60,000 bases of DNA from Bugula neritina (taxonomy: Eukaryota; Bryozoa; Gymnolaemata; Cheilostomatida; Bugulidae), in the NCBI GenBank assembly GCA_964035545.1, contig OZ037767.1, positions 25,593,628 to 25,653,627 of the forward strand. Direction: 5' to 3'. The notes under the pieces are model-generated. The model had not been told where the DNA came from and made no database searches. It saw nothing but the letters and a program-made list of their open reading frames with translations. A program made the translations under genes and the position numbers. The stretch's first letter is position 1. Each line of letters starts with the position of its first letter. Below, piece after piece: positions 47,581 through 59,744 of this stretch.

Positions 47581-50500
47581 GTAAGATTTCTCGGTGTGCT
47601 ATTTTAATTTTGCTTGTTGCAATAGCATTAACTTTCGTGACTAAATATTGAGTTTCTCTAGATGAAAAGTTATATTTTTAGCATGAATGATTTTTCTTAC
47701 TTTTTGCAAGTCTATATTTGGAAGTAACGTGAACTTAGTATGAAATAAACCAAGCCTTATAAAATTTTGTATATTGAAAAACTATCTACTTTGAGATCAG
47801 AAATCTTGGCTTTTCATATAAAATTATTTTATGAAATATTCTTTTTCATTTCAAGAAGCTGAATATATTTTAGATTCATTATTGTAATTAGTAATTGAAA
47901 AAGGTGGACTTCATGCAGTCAGTTTGCTGAAAGAACCCTAAAAATTAGCTTTTGCCTGCTTCAGTTTTTCTACTACTTGCTCTTGTAATTTATCTGAGCA
48001 ACTTCTGTAATATCTAGAACAACCTTTTTGCCATTATCGCATTTGCCTGCGAATGTATTGCTCCCATAAACATGTTGCGAGTGCGCCTACATAGTAATGT
48101 CCCTATTCAGCCTCCGTATTGGCTCAGCAAAAATTGCTTTGGCCAGATCGATTTATAATTATGGGCGGAGTTTGGGTGGGCGGGACTTAGCTTTGGCTAT
48201 ACATTATTATGTCTGGCCGTAGTGGTTTGAGTTTACAAGCAAAAATGTGCTAGGCTTGAGTGGATGTGCTAAGAACTGGGTGTATACAAAGCCGATAGTT
48301 AATTCATAAATTTAACATATTGAGAAGCTATTACAGCTACTTAGGTGAAGTGAACTAGGTGGATACTACCTATAACATAAGAGTTCAACTACATTTTTAC
48401 TTGTACAGAGGAAACCCACCATCAGACTAATGAAAATCTCAGATAACACACTCCAGGGCAAGAAAATGGAGGACAGAACACTTTATCAAAAATATGATGG
48501 TAAGTAGATGGAAATATTAATAGTTGCTAGTAGTCAGAATTCGCAAAGTTTATAACGTCAAATGCAATAACAGCAATAATGCAATAGCTGCTATTTCGTT
48601 ACAGTTTAATTTGGTAGAGCTTTTAGTGTTAGTAACTATCACAATCACAGCTTCAGTACGAAAAAGTCAAATGTAAATGAAGCCATGTTAACACCTAATA
48701 AAACTGAACATCATGATCATGTTTATATGTTTCAATAGACTTACAGTTTCTGCCTGGCTAAATCTATCAAATAATGTGAAATACTACTGGTAAATTTTTT
48801 TGAACTAGTTGAAGTTGAAATAAAAATTTTAAATGTTGGTTACTTACTAATGGTGTATTATTAGCTTGCAGTAATTCCACTCTTTGGTCACTAGTGTTTT
48901 AAAAACTAATTAGTAATATTACACCACTTTGCAATCACAGTTACATCATTTTCATTTTCCATAAAACCTATACAACTGCCTTTTGTAGTAAATTGCGCAA
49001 TAACAATAGTAGTCAGTTATGGAAAATTAAAACTTATATAGTGGACTGTAGTATTGCGCAATATTTGTGTTAGTAACTCCATCGGAAAAACCCCACAATC
49101 ATGGAATATTAACAGTTACTGCCTTTTTAAGCTCAACAACTAAGTTATTACCAATAAGCTATAAATAGTACATGATGCATCTAGATTATGGAGCAGAGAA
49201 ATATTCCAGGTTGCGACATTTATAAAGCATTAATTTTCAGTTTTCATATAGGATAGTGAGTAATCATTAAGACTAAAGAGACATTAATCCCCAACTGTAA
49301 ACATAAAGCATAGTCACTAATCAATAATGCAATAGTCAGTAACAAACTGTGACTCAATCGCTGGTAATTTGTACTCTGCTAACCATGCAATTCACACTTG
49401 ATTCACTACACTCAGTCAAATCCTTGTGCAGCTGGTCACCAGAGGGCACTTGGTAATGTGGTGATAATGAGGGCAACAGTTACATAATCAGCTAAAATAC
49501 AAGTATCTATTATGTCTCTACAATGTTATGGGAACCAATTTGTTACATACAATTATATTCTCATTGAATGTCTTTTCACATACTTGAGGTATTTGGTGGG
49601 AAATATTTTTTCTTGCACTTAGGCTGTGGCACACATTGTTGAGTCTACAATCACACTGTTGTGTTCTTGATGGTATGTTTACGCAAGACCACCAGTTTCA
49701 ATGGAATAGTGTCTTCTAGAACAGTAGCTATTTATAGTCTATTTTCTCACCTGTTAGTTGATGAAAGGTCCTGTTATAGTTGTTAGAATTGCAGTAAATA
49801 AATACGTCCAGAATCTAAATTCTAATGAAAATAGGAACACAAACTTACTACCTTTCCTAAATTAATATTGGCTAACTTCCAAGATATAGATTAATGGGTT
49901 TGACTTGACTTGAATAAAAAGTTTAAGAACTATAATAGAGCATTTTGAGTAAATAATCTAAGCTAATAAACTGCTTTGTATAAGTCTAATTGTTTGAGAT
50001 TATGATTCTTAGGATATTGATATCTTATAGGTAGGCTTTAGAATTTGCTTTATCATCACATCTGATAAGGCAGAGTATTGAGAGGTGATTGCTATGATTC
50101 ACATTGACTGTGGGAAAACTCAGCAGGCTGGCTGTCCTTTAGAGATATATATTTATAGACTAATACCAATACTAAACCTCAACATTTACTCTGTTAGATC
50201 CCCTACATCTAGAGGTTAAAAAAACACTAAAACTAAGGGTGAACATTTTTCAGCCCTTAGAGTAAAAAGGTTCAGTGACCAGCCCTTTCTTGGTTGACCC
50301 AGTTGAATGACCCAAGAGACTATGTGTTACTAATCATATGGATAAAATAATTAAATGTACGTTGAACTTGCAACAGGTGAAGCTGAAGAAACCACAAGGT
50401 CAAGCAAATTGTCTTCAAGAATTCACAGCTAAATAAACTAGTAAACTATTTGGTTAGTGAGGGAAAGCCTGTGGCTCCCTTGCCACTTTTACCAGTAGCC

Positions 50501-53500
50501 AAATCATGTAGAATCAGAGGCGCAAATCTTTCAAACTGACTTATTTACTTGCTAGTTGCTACTACCTCATGTGATTCACCCTGACTGAAAGAAACTATTG
50601 ATCCAGTAATGTAATTACACGAGTTACGTCATGCCCTGCTCTAGTACTAATTATTGATGTTTTATAACATTGCCATATTATTCAAGGCATCGTATGTTGC
50701 TGTTTTAGTGTTTCTCGGAGGTTCTTGTGGCGGAAGAAAGTCACCGACGACGTGGAGAAAGGATGTAGCTATTCCGTTATTGACGGAGAACGAGATTACA
50801 TTCTTTAATCCTGTAAGAACTACTCACTCAACTTACAGTCCTTTTAATATACATGATCAGCTGCAGACTGTGTGACTGCACTTACTTATTCCCTTGACTT
50901 GATGTTTCTAGTCCAGATACACTTTCATTATTTAGTCAAAATCAGGAAGTGAGAAGTTAGACTGTGGTTATTAGGTGTTAGTAGGTGTTGATGTCTAAAT
51001 GAATGCCATATGTATATAAATTTCCTGATTGTAGCAAGTTGATACTTGGACACACGATTTAATATACAAAGAAAATAAAGCAAAAGAGAACTCTGATTGG
51101 TTATTATTCATGTTGGAAACAAATACGAGGGGCATAGTTTCACTTGTGGAAGTGGCCTATCTAGTCGGTGAGTGTCACAGAGTTCAACTTTCTGGTCATT
51201 GAGTCATAGTTCACATTTACAGTTCAATTTACCAATATTGATTTATTGTTTGTGTTTATTGTTCGTGTTTATTGTTTGTGGACTGAAGTAAATAAACTAT
51301 TGTGCGTATATTTCAGGCAGTGGAAGATCAGTATTATTTATCTTGCAAAAAGAACGTGAAGAGGGGAAAATATGCATTAAAGAAGATGAAGTATCTAAAT
51401 TGTAAGTCAGATTGAATTCCTAAGTCTTGCTTCAGAATGATTACGACTTGAACATGCTATAAGTGGCAGCAATAACAGTTACTGTGTAATAGTAAATCAG
51501 CTATACAGCAGCTAATATAAATAGAATTCTATTAATTCAAGTTAGTAATTAGTTTACATAAAGCTGTGAGTATAGGTTTGGAGGTATTGCACATCGTCGA
51601 TGGTCATTTCCTAGATTATGTGGTGCAAGAGCTAATAATAACGTGAATAGAGTGTGAGCAAGTGAATGCTGCATTGGAACAACCTACACGTTAATAGTTA
51701 CTAACTTTGCAATGCTTCTTGTTTATATGCAATTATTGATTTTATTTATGGTGTTACAGAGAAAGAGATGATATTGTAACAGCACAGCAAACTCTCAATA
51801 CTCTCATTCGACAGCACGATACCTGTCAATACTTCAGCGTACTAGAAAAGGGTCTCAATCACTTAATTGATGGACTAAAATCGGTAAGCTATACCTGCCT
51901 AAGCTCGATATTACATGCGCACAGTGTGTGAAACTAGCCTGTGTGTTTTGCCAATATTCCAGTGTTTGCTGAACAAACCGCTCAAGTGTACAGAGTAATC
52001 ACTTCTAGTTGATCCTTATCTATAAAATGTGGAATTGGCTTAATAAGTGACCAGTTACTAAAAATACTCCACACTCTTATCTCACACACTAAAGCTAAGT
52101 TCCTAGGCCTGATATTCAACAGGGTTATAACATTATCTTCATAGCCTCAGTTTTTATGAGAAAATAATAGTTGAAGGGTTTCTCATGCCCTCCAAGTTAC
52201 ACACATACCTCAGTCTGTATCCAGGCATACCTTCTATTCCATGACATATTTGAATGAGTATGTTAGGATAAGAAACATGAGACCATACTCTGCAAGTGTA
52301 CACAGTACAACCTATGTACACAGGGCACATACTGACAAGAATAAATAAATCTAATTTATCTAAATTGACTCTTGCACAACCCTGCATAATCATAATACAT
52401 TACTGGCTGAGAAGGCACTTGAAATCCAGCGTATCACTTAACAACCCAGAATGCTAATGTCTAAAACCTGTCACTGGAAAAATTATAAATTAAAATTAAA
52501 TTGTTGATGATAGGTCCTTTGAGAGGGCTTAAATTAATTGATTTATCTGTAGAAGGCTCCGCCAATAATTTGCTGTGGTAAAACAAGCCGTCTACTCGCT
52601 ATCATGTTTCTTTCTGCTAGAATTCAATGGCACAGCAGTTTCATTCATAAAGTTGACTTGATGAGTGCAGATGTAGTGCAGGGTTACTTCCTAGGAACAC
52701 CATTTGTTTATAATAATTAAAACCTTGCTATGTTCAGTGGTTTCACTGTCTGCAAGTTTAGACTCTGTTTTAAATATTTACAAATCATTTTTCTCATGAA
52801 AGGCACATTGGAGTACAGTATGATAAGTTTATTTGACAGATAGTCCTAGTATATAGAGTGTAAACAAAAAACTTAATTTTATTGCTATGCAATCTATTCC
52901 AAAGTGCAGTATTAACCTACTAAACTGAATTTGTATATATGGTTATCTCACCTATTAAATTAAAAACACAGCATGTTCGGTACTACCTTAATTGTAACCT
53001 TCTATAGTGCCTATACTGTGTGATTAAGAATTCATTATTCACTTTTCTTGTTTTTAGAACACGACATCCGTGTTACAGAGTAATGGAAGTAATTCATATA
53101 GTGGGAAAGGAGAACGAAAGCCTGTTAATGATTTCATCCATAAACTTAGTTCCATGTTCAACAGAACTCATAAACATACAGGTAAAGGTGTAATAAATGC
53201 TGACATTCTTGTTTTAATATGATTGCTGGCCCTCCATGTAATGAATATTATTTCCCTTGTATTATACTATGCTTTTATGGAGTGTATTACCAGTGGGTGA
53301 ATTGTGTGTGATGTTGCAGATGAGAATGGAAAGAAAAAACGTCCACAGAACTTGCGTATCACTCCATACCCGAGGTTTACCATTGGAGTTATAGCCCCTG
53401 ATAACCTCTGTAATATGCAGCAAAGACTGGATTCCTTACGGTAATTATTCTTGTCTCTTGGGTGCTCTTTCCAGTAGCTTCTAGCGGTTAATTCTATAAA

Positions 53501-55122
53501 TAACAGCGTTGCATCACATTCTATTCTTTGAAGTTAGGAAAGTGTCAAACGGCTGCATAGCTTATACTGTGTGATTCAGTGGTCTCTGCTAAGCCAATCC
53601 ACAAGCGTTTTTTGTCAAGTAAAAATTCTATAAAAATGATAAATGTTGATCTAAATGGACAGAAATGACTTTGATTTTTGACAAATTATCTTAAACTAGA
53701 AGACTTTGCCTTTAATAGTAATTCCAGTAGACTCATCAAACATCTGCTCATGTTATGACAATGTCTGGCTTCAAAGAGAATATGCTGTTAGGTATTTCTG
53801 TAAGCGATGTTTTACATGCTCGTCAGCAATGTTTATCGTTTTAATGAGTGGTGAAATGTTTTCATCATTCTTGTATGTTAAGCTAAACTATTAATCTAGT
53901 CTTTCATTATCTTGTGTTGGTTTCGTAAATGTCATCTATATATTCCTAATGTAAGCAAATGGAATTGTGTTAGCTGCCGGTAAACACCTATCAGTGTTCC
54001 TTTTTGGCTGCATGATTTTCATGAAAGCCATCATTCAACACATAGTTTCTGAGTTGTATTCTATTTTTTGCCTTTTTTTGTTGCAGGATTAACAAAGACA
54101 GTGTTTACATTGCTCAGGGAACAGGGTCCACAGTCATTGATCAACTTATGCAATGTTCTATTGTACTGGTTGTCATCCCCTCTACTGCTTTGGCTTGTGC
54201 CACCATGTGCAAGGTAGGCACGATTACACTATGTCTCCAACTGTGTACTTTGTTCAAGATTTAAGGCTACGTATCACTTAGGTAACCATGTCTGGCGCCT
54301 TGCTGTAGAAAGATGAGTGCCACTGACTTCATTTGTGGAACTAAGAAATCCGGTTCCATATTTAATGTCTGTCTATTTATGAAATTTCCTTCATGTCTGC
54401 TAAATGATGTAACATGTTTATGGATTTACAAGATATTTAAAAGAATTTATGTTTAGACAGTATAGTAGTTAGTAGCTAGACCTACGCTAGAGGTCTCTAT
54501 GCTGTACAGCTTTTGTCTTCATTTTGAATGTATATTTGTGCTGACACAATTTTTTATAATGTTTTAGGCAGCATATTTGTTGAGTAGACATCCCAGAATG
54601 ATGATGTGCATTCAAGATTTAGTTTCGTCTACAGTGGATAATGGAAACACTGTAAGTAGTCTAAGTTGGATCATAATCATATTTCTTTGATGTTGAATAA
54701 TGTTGAAATTAGTCTGACATCGCTCTGAAGTACAAGTGTATTAGTTATAAACTTACAGACTACTATGTGTTCATCTTAACTGATTTACAGTCTCCAACTA
54801 TCAGCCACCACTTGCAGTAAAGTATCTTTATAACTGTGAAATCATTTACTCATTTACGTTCCTTTTAATGAGAAATAATATTGTGTTGAAATCAGTTTTT
54901 GTAGGCACATCAGCATTAACTTATTTATGTGTTGTTTTGTTGTAGACATTAACGTCATCAGCTGTTGATGATTTCAATAGAGCAAGAGCCTACCTCAGAG
55001 ATATGGCCAATACTCATCAGATACCAGTGCATACTTCTGTAGATGATCTGTTCAACTCAACTTCTCTAGTAACGCAGAAAACTAAATCACGGCACTGCTC
55101 ACTTATATCCGGCCTAAACTAA
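47296..55122 (+). CDS. membrane-anchored protein with two NDT-like domains (multi-exon)
   Basis: Eleven recognised exons; the last nine join perfectly in phase to TAA at 55120. The N-terminus holds one hydrophobic segment (GAYVYMILYTSLVLAGAGIL). Domain 1 (exons 3 to 6) shows the nucleoside 2-deoxyribosyltransferase-like signature: VFLGGSC, TTWRKDVAIPLL, FFNPQV, W-x3-LI, AKENSDWLLFML and the helix SLVEVAYLVG with its Glu. After a polar linker (exon 7), domain 2 (exons 8 to 11) repeats the plan: FTIGVIAP, SIVLVVIP, CKAAYLL and FNRARAYLRDMA. It has Lys in place of the Glu. Known family enzymes cleave N-glycosidic bonds of nucleosides; the substrate here is unknown. Exon 2 ends in phase 1 but exon 3 begins in phase 0, so one short exon in 48500..50686 is missing from the model. 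I do not know a named orthologue. Confidence 0.85.
47581..48408 (+). other. intron 1 of the NDT-like gene
   Basis: Intron of 828 bp. About 48163..48184 holds two GC-box-like strings (gggcgg, gggtgggcggg), unusual for this AT-rich region and possibly part of a repeat. Confidence 0.55.
48409..48499 (+). CDS. NDT-like gene exon 2: basic linker
   Basis: 91 nt, acceptor cttgtacag, strong donor GATG|GTAAGT. It encodes RKPTIRLMKISDNTLQGKKM EDRTLYQKYD. Only this frame is open. It leaves one base, so it cannot join exon 3 directly. Confidence 0.7.
48500..50686 (+). other. gap with an unresolved bridging exon
   Basis: Phases require an extra exon of 3n+2 bases here, unless exon 2 is a separate isoform end. 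Candidates that satisfy phase include 48747..48775 (good acceptor ttacag, weak donor GTGAAA), but none has decisive support. Confidence 0.4.
50687..50812 (+). CDS. NDT-like gene exon 3: first strand of domain 1
   Basis: 126 nt, phase 0 on both sides; acceptor ttattcaag, donor AATCCT|GTAAGA. It encodes ASYVAVLVFLGGSCGGRKSP then TTWRKDVAIPLL and FFNP, the family's substrate-loop signature. An in-frame ATG at 50657 would allow an alternative unanchored start. Confidence 0.88.
51035..51167 (+). CDS. NDT-like gene exon 4: domain 1 catalytic helix
   Basis: 133 nt, acceptor ctgattgtag, donor GTCG|GTGAGT. It encodes QVDTWTHDLIYKENKAKENS DWLLFMLETN then SLVEVAYLV. The Glu in VEVAY sits where the family's catalytic Glu lies; the usual Asp of the preceding strand (FVID) is Glu here (FMLE). 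Confidence 0.92.
51317..51401 (+). CDS. NDT-like gene exon 5
   Basis: 85 nt, acceptor atatttcag, donor AAATT|GTAAGT. It encodes (G)SGRSVLFILQKEREEGK and ICIKEDEVSK: the strand after the catalytic helix and a charged loop. Phase 1 in, 2 out. Confidence 0.9.
51402..51759 (+). other. intron after exon 5
   Basis: Intron of 358 bp; nothing else was seen in it. Confidence 0.7.
51760..51883 (+). CDS. NDT-like gene exon 6: end of domain 1
   Basis: 124 nt, acceptor gtgttacag, donor AAATCG|GTAAGC. ERDDIVTAQQTLNTLIRQHD then YFSVLEKGLNHLIDGLKS matches the family's closing helix and DIEEAL-like end. Phase 2 in, 0 out. Confidence 0.9.
51884..53057 (+). other. intron after exon 6
   Basis: Intron of 1.2 kb; no repeat or gene was recognised. 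Confidence 0.7.
53058..53181 (+). CDS. NDT-like gene exon 7: polar inter-domain linker
   Basis: 124 nt, acceptor gtttttag, donor TACAG|GTAAAG. It encodes NTTSVLQSNGSNSYSGKGER then KPVNDFIHKLSSMFNRTHKH, mostly polar and basic, between the two domains. Phase 0 in, 1 out. Confidence 0.88.
53320..53440 (+). CDS. NDT-like gene exon 8: start of domain 2
   Basis: 121 nt, acceptor atgttgcag, donor TTACG|GTAATT. After a basic lead (NGKKKRPQNLRI) it gives RFTIGVIAPDNLCNMQQRLD, in the position of domain 1's VAVLVFLGGSC strand, but without the GGSC loop. Phase 1 in, 2 out. Confidence 0.9.
53441..54086 (+). other. intron after exon 8
   Basis: Intron of 646 bp; it contains a chance 62-codon frame that I do not call. 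Confidence 0.7.
54087..54213 (+). CDS. NDT-like gene exon 9: domain 2 middle
   Basis: 127 nt, acceptor ttgttgcag, donor TGCAAG|GTAGGC. It encodes INKDSVYIAQGTGSTVIDQL MQCSIVLVVIPSTALA then CATMCK. CK aligns with VE of domain 1, replacing the catalytic Glu by Lys. Phase 2 in, 0 out. Confidence 0.92.
54214..54567 (+). other. intron after exon 9
   Basis: Intron of 354 bp; nothing else was seen in it. Confidence 0.7.
54568..54651 (+). CDS. NDT-like gene exon 10
   Basis: 84 nt, acceptor atgttttag, donor AACACT|GTAAGT, phase 0 on both sides. AAYLLSRHPRMMMCIQDLVS parallels VAYLVGSGRSVLFILQKE of domain 1. Confidence 0.92.
54946..55122 (+). CDS. NDT-like gene exon 11: C-terminus
   Basis: 177 nt from acceptor ttgttgtag to TAA at 55120..55122. 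SAVDDFNRARAYLRDMANTH QIPVHTSVDDLF is the family's closing helix and strand, well preserved. The tail ends SLISGLN. Confidence 0.93.
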   Translation, partial: TLTSSAVDDFNRARAYLRDMANTHQIPVHTSVDDLFNSTSLVTQKTKSRHCSLISGLN

Positions 55123-55332
55123 AGTTGGCTGATGTTGGTCCAGTGTTTTACGCAAATACCTCTTCTATTATCTTTCTCCTTCCATTTCATCTGAGATCCA
55201 CAATGCAAAGTAGATGTTGCTCAAGAATTGATATGATGAGCTGGGTCAGGTGCCCTGTTATCAATAAGTGACAGCTATGTCAGGTGCTACAGTACTTTAA
55301 CCGTCAATGCCGTATGTTAACTGTCTATTTTC

Positions 55333-55338
55333 AATAAA
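55333..55338 (+). terminator. candidate polyadenylation signal of the NDT-like gene
   Basis: AATAAA 211 bp after the stop codon, the first good match. Confidence 0.5.
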
Positions 55339-58300
55339 TAGTATGTTGTACAGTCATACTTTACAAGCTGTACACGGCTTAAAATGTCACGCTGCAGGCA
55401 TATCAACTTACTATATTCTTGCACTTATTTTCTATTCGGTTAGTAACAACTTAGATGGTACTCTGTATATAATTTTCTTCTAGTAAAAGCAGTTTTTAGC
55501 TTCCATCATGAGCAACATATCTTGTTTTTCAAATTGCTACAAATATTTTTCATCTTTTTACTTGTCTATTCTGTACATAGTTTTGATTTTAAATTTGTAG
55601 ATGATTTTCATGCTGCAGCATTTTTATGCACCCTGTAACTATACATGTAGCCATGCAATTTTTATTATTAGATAATTTTTGCTATTTTGTAGATTTTGCT
55701 GAATTATTTTTAGTAACTGTACATATAATTTATAAATGAAACTTGCTATCAAGTATACATTTTTTTTATCTATTTCAAATAATTCAAAGTTGGCCTTGTG
55801 GCTGTTTTGAATACCATCAGCGTAAGCTATGCTGACTGTAATAAAAACATCAAAAACCCAAACAACCGTTCATCTCATGATTCAGCTGCAATGCAATGAC
55901 TGGTTTAGATTTTTATGAGCGACTTTATCATCGCTGCATCCTGTTATATCAAAGCTGAAATTTGGGAAAGGTTGGCTGAATCTATGTAATACTATAAATT
56001 AGAGTTTATTCTACAGCTGCTTCAAAGCTGATCATAAAATTGATTATCATGGATTACGGCTGAGATTATCACTGCTAATGATTTTACCTCACGTGTCTAA
56101 GGCTAGTTGATGTCAATCCGGAAGACTTGAGTGAATGACAGAGATACGCAGATTTAAGATTATCTCTCATGGTAAATAAATCCGAAAAACTTCATAACAA
56201 TTAGAGATGCTTGTCTCCTAATGTTTCTGACAGAAACCACTATAAGATTCAAATATACAGAAAGCAACTCTGTGTAGTTGTTACCATGTTACTATTTTCC
56301 ACCGCAGAACTCACAAAAAGCAAACGGTTTTTATGAAAGCACATACTGGCTCCTTCAATATTTTAGTGACCAAAAAATTGTGGCAAAAAATTTAGGTTTG
56401 TTTATAGCTAAAATATTGTTTACGTCAAAAAGTTAGAAGTTGCAAGAATTCCTCTTGAACATAGGTAACTATATGAAATACAATTTTAATGCAAGTACTA
56501 TCAAAACAGCATGTTTTATTAATCACTTTTATACCAAAAATAAACAGCTATAAATTATTTACTATTATAATGAAGCTTTAGTTTTACTAAAAAAGCATGC
56601 TGGTATAAAATGTATTGGCAATAATTTAGGTTAAGTAATGATACTACTCGAACAGGACAATGCGAAGAAAGGTGAGATAGGTGAGAATGATACTTTCTAA
56701 ATCTGGAAAAAAATTACACAGATTATAGTTTGTTTTATAATTGTTGGAGAGAATCAAAGTCATAAAACATAACGATTGTGTTTTAAACATGTAGAGACAA
56801 AAAAAACTGTCAAATTATTTGATTTTATTGAAGGAATTTTTCAATTAAACAGACTGAGCTGAGCACAACAGACACATTTAACATTTTAACTATGTAAAAG
56901 TTTATTACTTTAAAAAAACTAAATGTTGAACTTTTCACCAGCTTCAGTTAAAGTTAATTAACTAATTGGCTGTAGCTCAAATTGCTTGAATAAGTATAAT
57001 TAAACTTTGAGTTTTTACAAAAGGATATATATCGTTACAGAAATACAAATTAAAAAATGAAACTGTAATTAAATTTGTAGTTAACAGCTAATTTGTCAAG
57101 TTTATCATATTTTAATAGCTATTTGATTTTTAGTGCATTTTCCCAAAACAACAACTCAACATTTGTATTTAGTCTTTTTCTGTACAATTTAAAACTTTTT
57201 AAGTCAAACTCTATATATCCATTTTTTTAGTTTATATCAAAAAGATGACATTGGAAATATCCAAGTACAAGTCTTTGTCTTGTTTATAAAATCAAGCATC
57301 TCAGAAAGAATTGCAGCATTTTTCAGTTTGACAATAAACAATATACCTGCATGCTTCAGTTCTACTACTAAAGTGAGGAATTAAGATGACGTGAAGGTAA
57401 ATAGAAATTGTACTGAAAGCTAATACAGATATATAATGTTTATTATTTAAAAAGGGTCACGTGACAACTGGTCGTAAAAGTTTATAAGCAGCTGTGTTTT
57501 GTTTTTTTTTGTAAGTTATATCTTTGGATTGTATTGAATTTTGAATAAATATTTGTACTCATCATTTATTGAATATTTCCCACCCTTAAAGATTTTGTAG
57601 TCTTATAGACTGTTGTATGTACTTTAGCTGCTTTACCATATAGCGTTGAAGTTAATGATAATAGTTAGGATTGCAACGGTAATTGCTTTTTATTTGGCCG
57701 ATTTATTTGGTGAGACAGTTTGACTACGCAAATTATGACTAAGCTGATCAATGAATTAATGTTTACCAGTTCCAAGTAAACAACTTTTATTTTAAGCGTT
57801 TTAATTTTTGTTGGTTTGGTAATGCTTGTTTAATGCTGCGTTTCATAATAATACGAGATAATACGGTGGATGTCAAAGGTATTATCGTACCTGGTGTCAA
57901 ATGGTTCAGAGGCAAACAGCATCACCGTGTACCCACATTGGTACTTGTAGATTTACAACTAAACAGAAGTCCCCGTACATAATAGGTAGCTTCTTTATTG
58001 GAGCTCGTTGAAGGGCGTTCATGCACCCACCCTCGAGGTGTTATGGTTATTGGGTATATTTTGCAATCTCAAGAAAGCTAGATTTTGGTTAGGGGAGTGT
58101 AATGAATCTATGTAATGAAGAGCATGAACATTAGGATAATTTATTAGTAATAGATTAGGTGGTGAATGTTCAGGGCGAGGCAAATATCTCATAGATAATA
58201 CCGACTATATATCTAGATTAATCTGTATTTCGCTACACTGCTACTCAACCAATAAAGTTATTGAGATCATATTTGAAAATTTTCGGCACTAAAACTTCTC

Positions 58301-58867
58301 TTAGGTAAAGCCAGAGCTTGAAAAACTGCTATGACTATTTGCTTTCGTATACAATATAGCAGGATTTATTTTCGAAACCTAAACACATTTACATTAACAT
58401 GCTTGTAAATCTATTTGACTTGAATCAATCAAAAACCGAATGCTGTTAATAAATTTATGAAAAGACTAATTTAGACACTTGAAATGGATGAAACAGAGTG
58501 TGATGATCATTCCAAGTAAAAGTTACTCCAAGTGTGCTCCACCTTCACATTAACTAGAAATAAGAAGCAAATTTGTTTTCAGCCCATGTTACACTTATCC
58601 TTCCACTCGTGTTTACATTGATATTTAGCACAATTATTTTACTTCATACATTGTTAAAATTTCTATGCATTTTCATGCTTTATATTACTTTTCTATCTGA
58701 GAAACAGCTACTCAGCAGTATAAATCTTGTTTCTCTTCTCTGGATCTCCAGGCCTCTAGCTACCAGAGTATTATACCAGTTACTGTGTGATCCAAGGGAT
58801 AGAAAAAGGGCAAGTAGAGCTTGTAACAATATATACTCAGAAAAACATTTTGCTTGCTTATATCATA

Positions 58868-58955
58868 AACACACACGATCGCACACACGATCACACACAC
58901 CACACACACACGAATGCACACACACAGCACATGCGCACACACACGCACACACACT
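58868..58955. repeat. CACA-rich microsatellite
   Basis: An imperfect (CA)n tract with interruptions such as cgatcg and gcacatgcgc. Confidence 0.9.
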
Positions 58956-59706
58956 TAACAAAAGTATTTTAGTAAGCATAGAAAACTTACTTTTTTATTA
59001 GTCACAATTACATATAACCTGGTTGTAGTTGGAAAGATGGATCTATAATGGTATAAATGTGAACTGGGCTGGCAATCGAACAATGAAGGATGGGCAGATT
59101 ATTGCTTAGGTTTTCTCTAAAACTGAATCACTCTGTGCTATGCATACATTTTGCTGCAAACTTTTTACCTGCAGTAAAATCATTGCCATCTTTGTTTGCC
59201 AGAGGATAAAGTACATGCACGGTTTTAGTTGTTCATAAATTGTAGACTATGCATATTAAAGTTATCCAGGTTGTCTAAAGTATAAAGTTGAAGGAATATG
59301 AAAGGTTTTACTACTCGTATAATAGTCATATAACTTCTTCCTCCCCCAATAGCAGAGTCGTATTGTATTCAACATACCAGCATCCCTCCCACACACAGGC
59401 ACTAAAACTCGACAACACGCAACATAATGATTCGCCAAAGAATTGTTGTGGTAATAAAATATTGTGCTTACAAAGTGTTGCCTTTGCAATTATTACCTCA
59501 GTAATTAATGTTTGGTTATTAACATATAAACCAGAAGTGGTACAGTAGTATGGTACATTATCATGTACACCTATAATAATAAACATAATAGTATAAAGCA
59601 GATTTACATGTAGGTACATGCATTAGTTATAGTTTTTGACATGAAATAGTACTTGTATTGTTACTTGCCATATTATATGATAATAGTATATAAAGTACAA
59701 CAGTGT

Positions 59707-59744
59707 GCAAGTGTGTGTGTGTGTGTATGTTGCTGTGTGTGTGT
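59707..59744. repeat. GT microsatellite
   Basis: An imperfect (GT)n tract, gtgtgcaagtgtgtgtgtgt and following bases. Confidence 0.85.

Noticed and set aside
50376-50424. Possible bridging exon of the NDT-like gene (GEAEETTRSSKLSS)
   Set aside because: It follows exon 2 in phase after a passable acceptor, but no GT donor inside it gives the phase that exon 3 needs before the stop codon.
58573-59001. 142-codon plus-strand frame
   Set aside because: Its second half is a translated CA microsatellite, its first half is a Leu/Ile-rich AT-rich frame, and it resembles no family.
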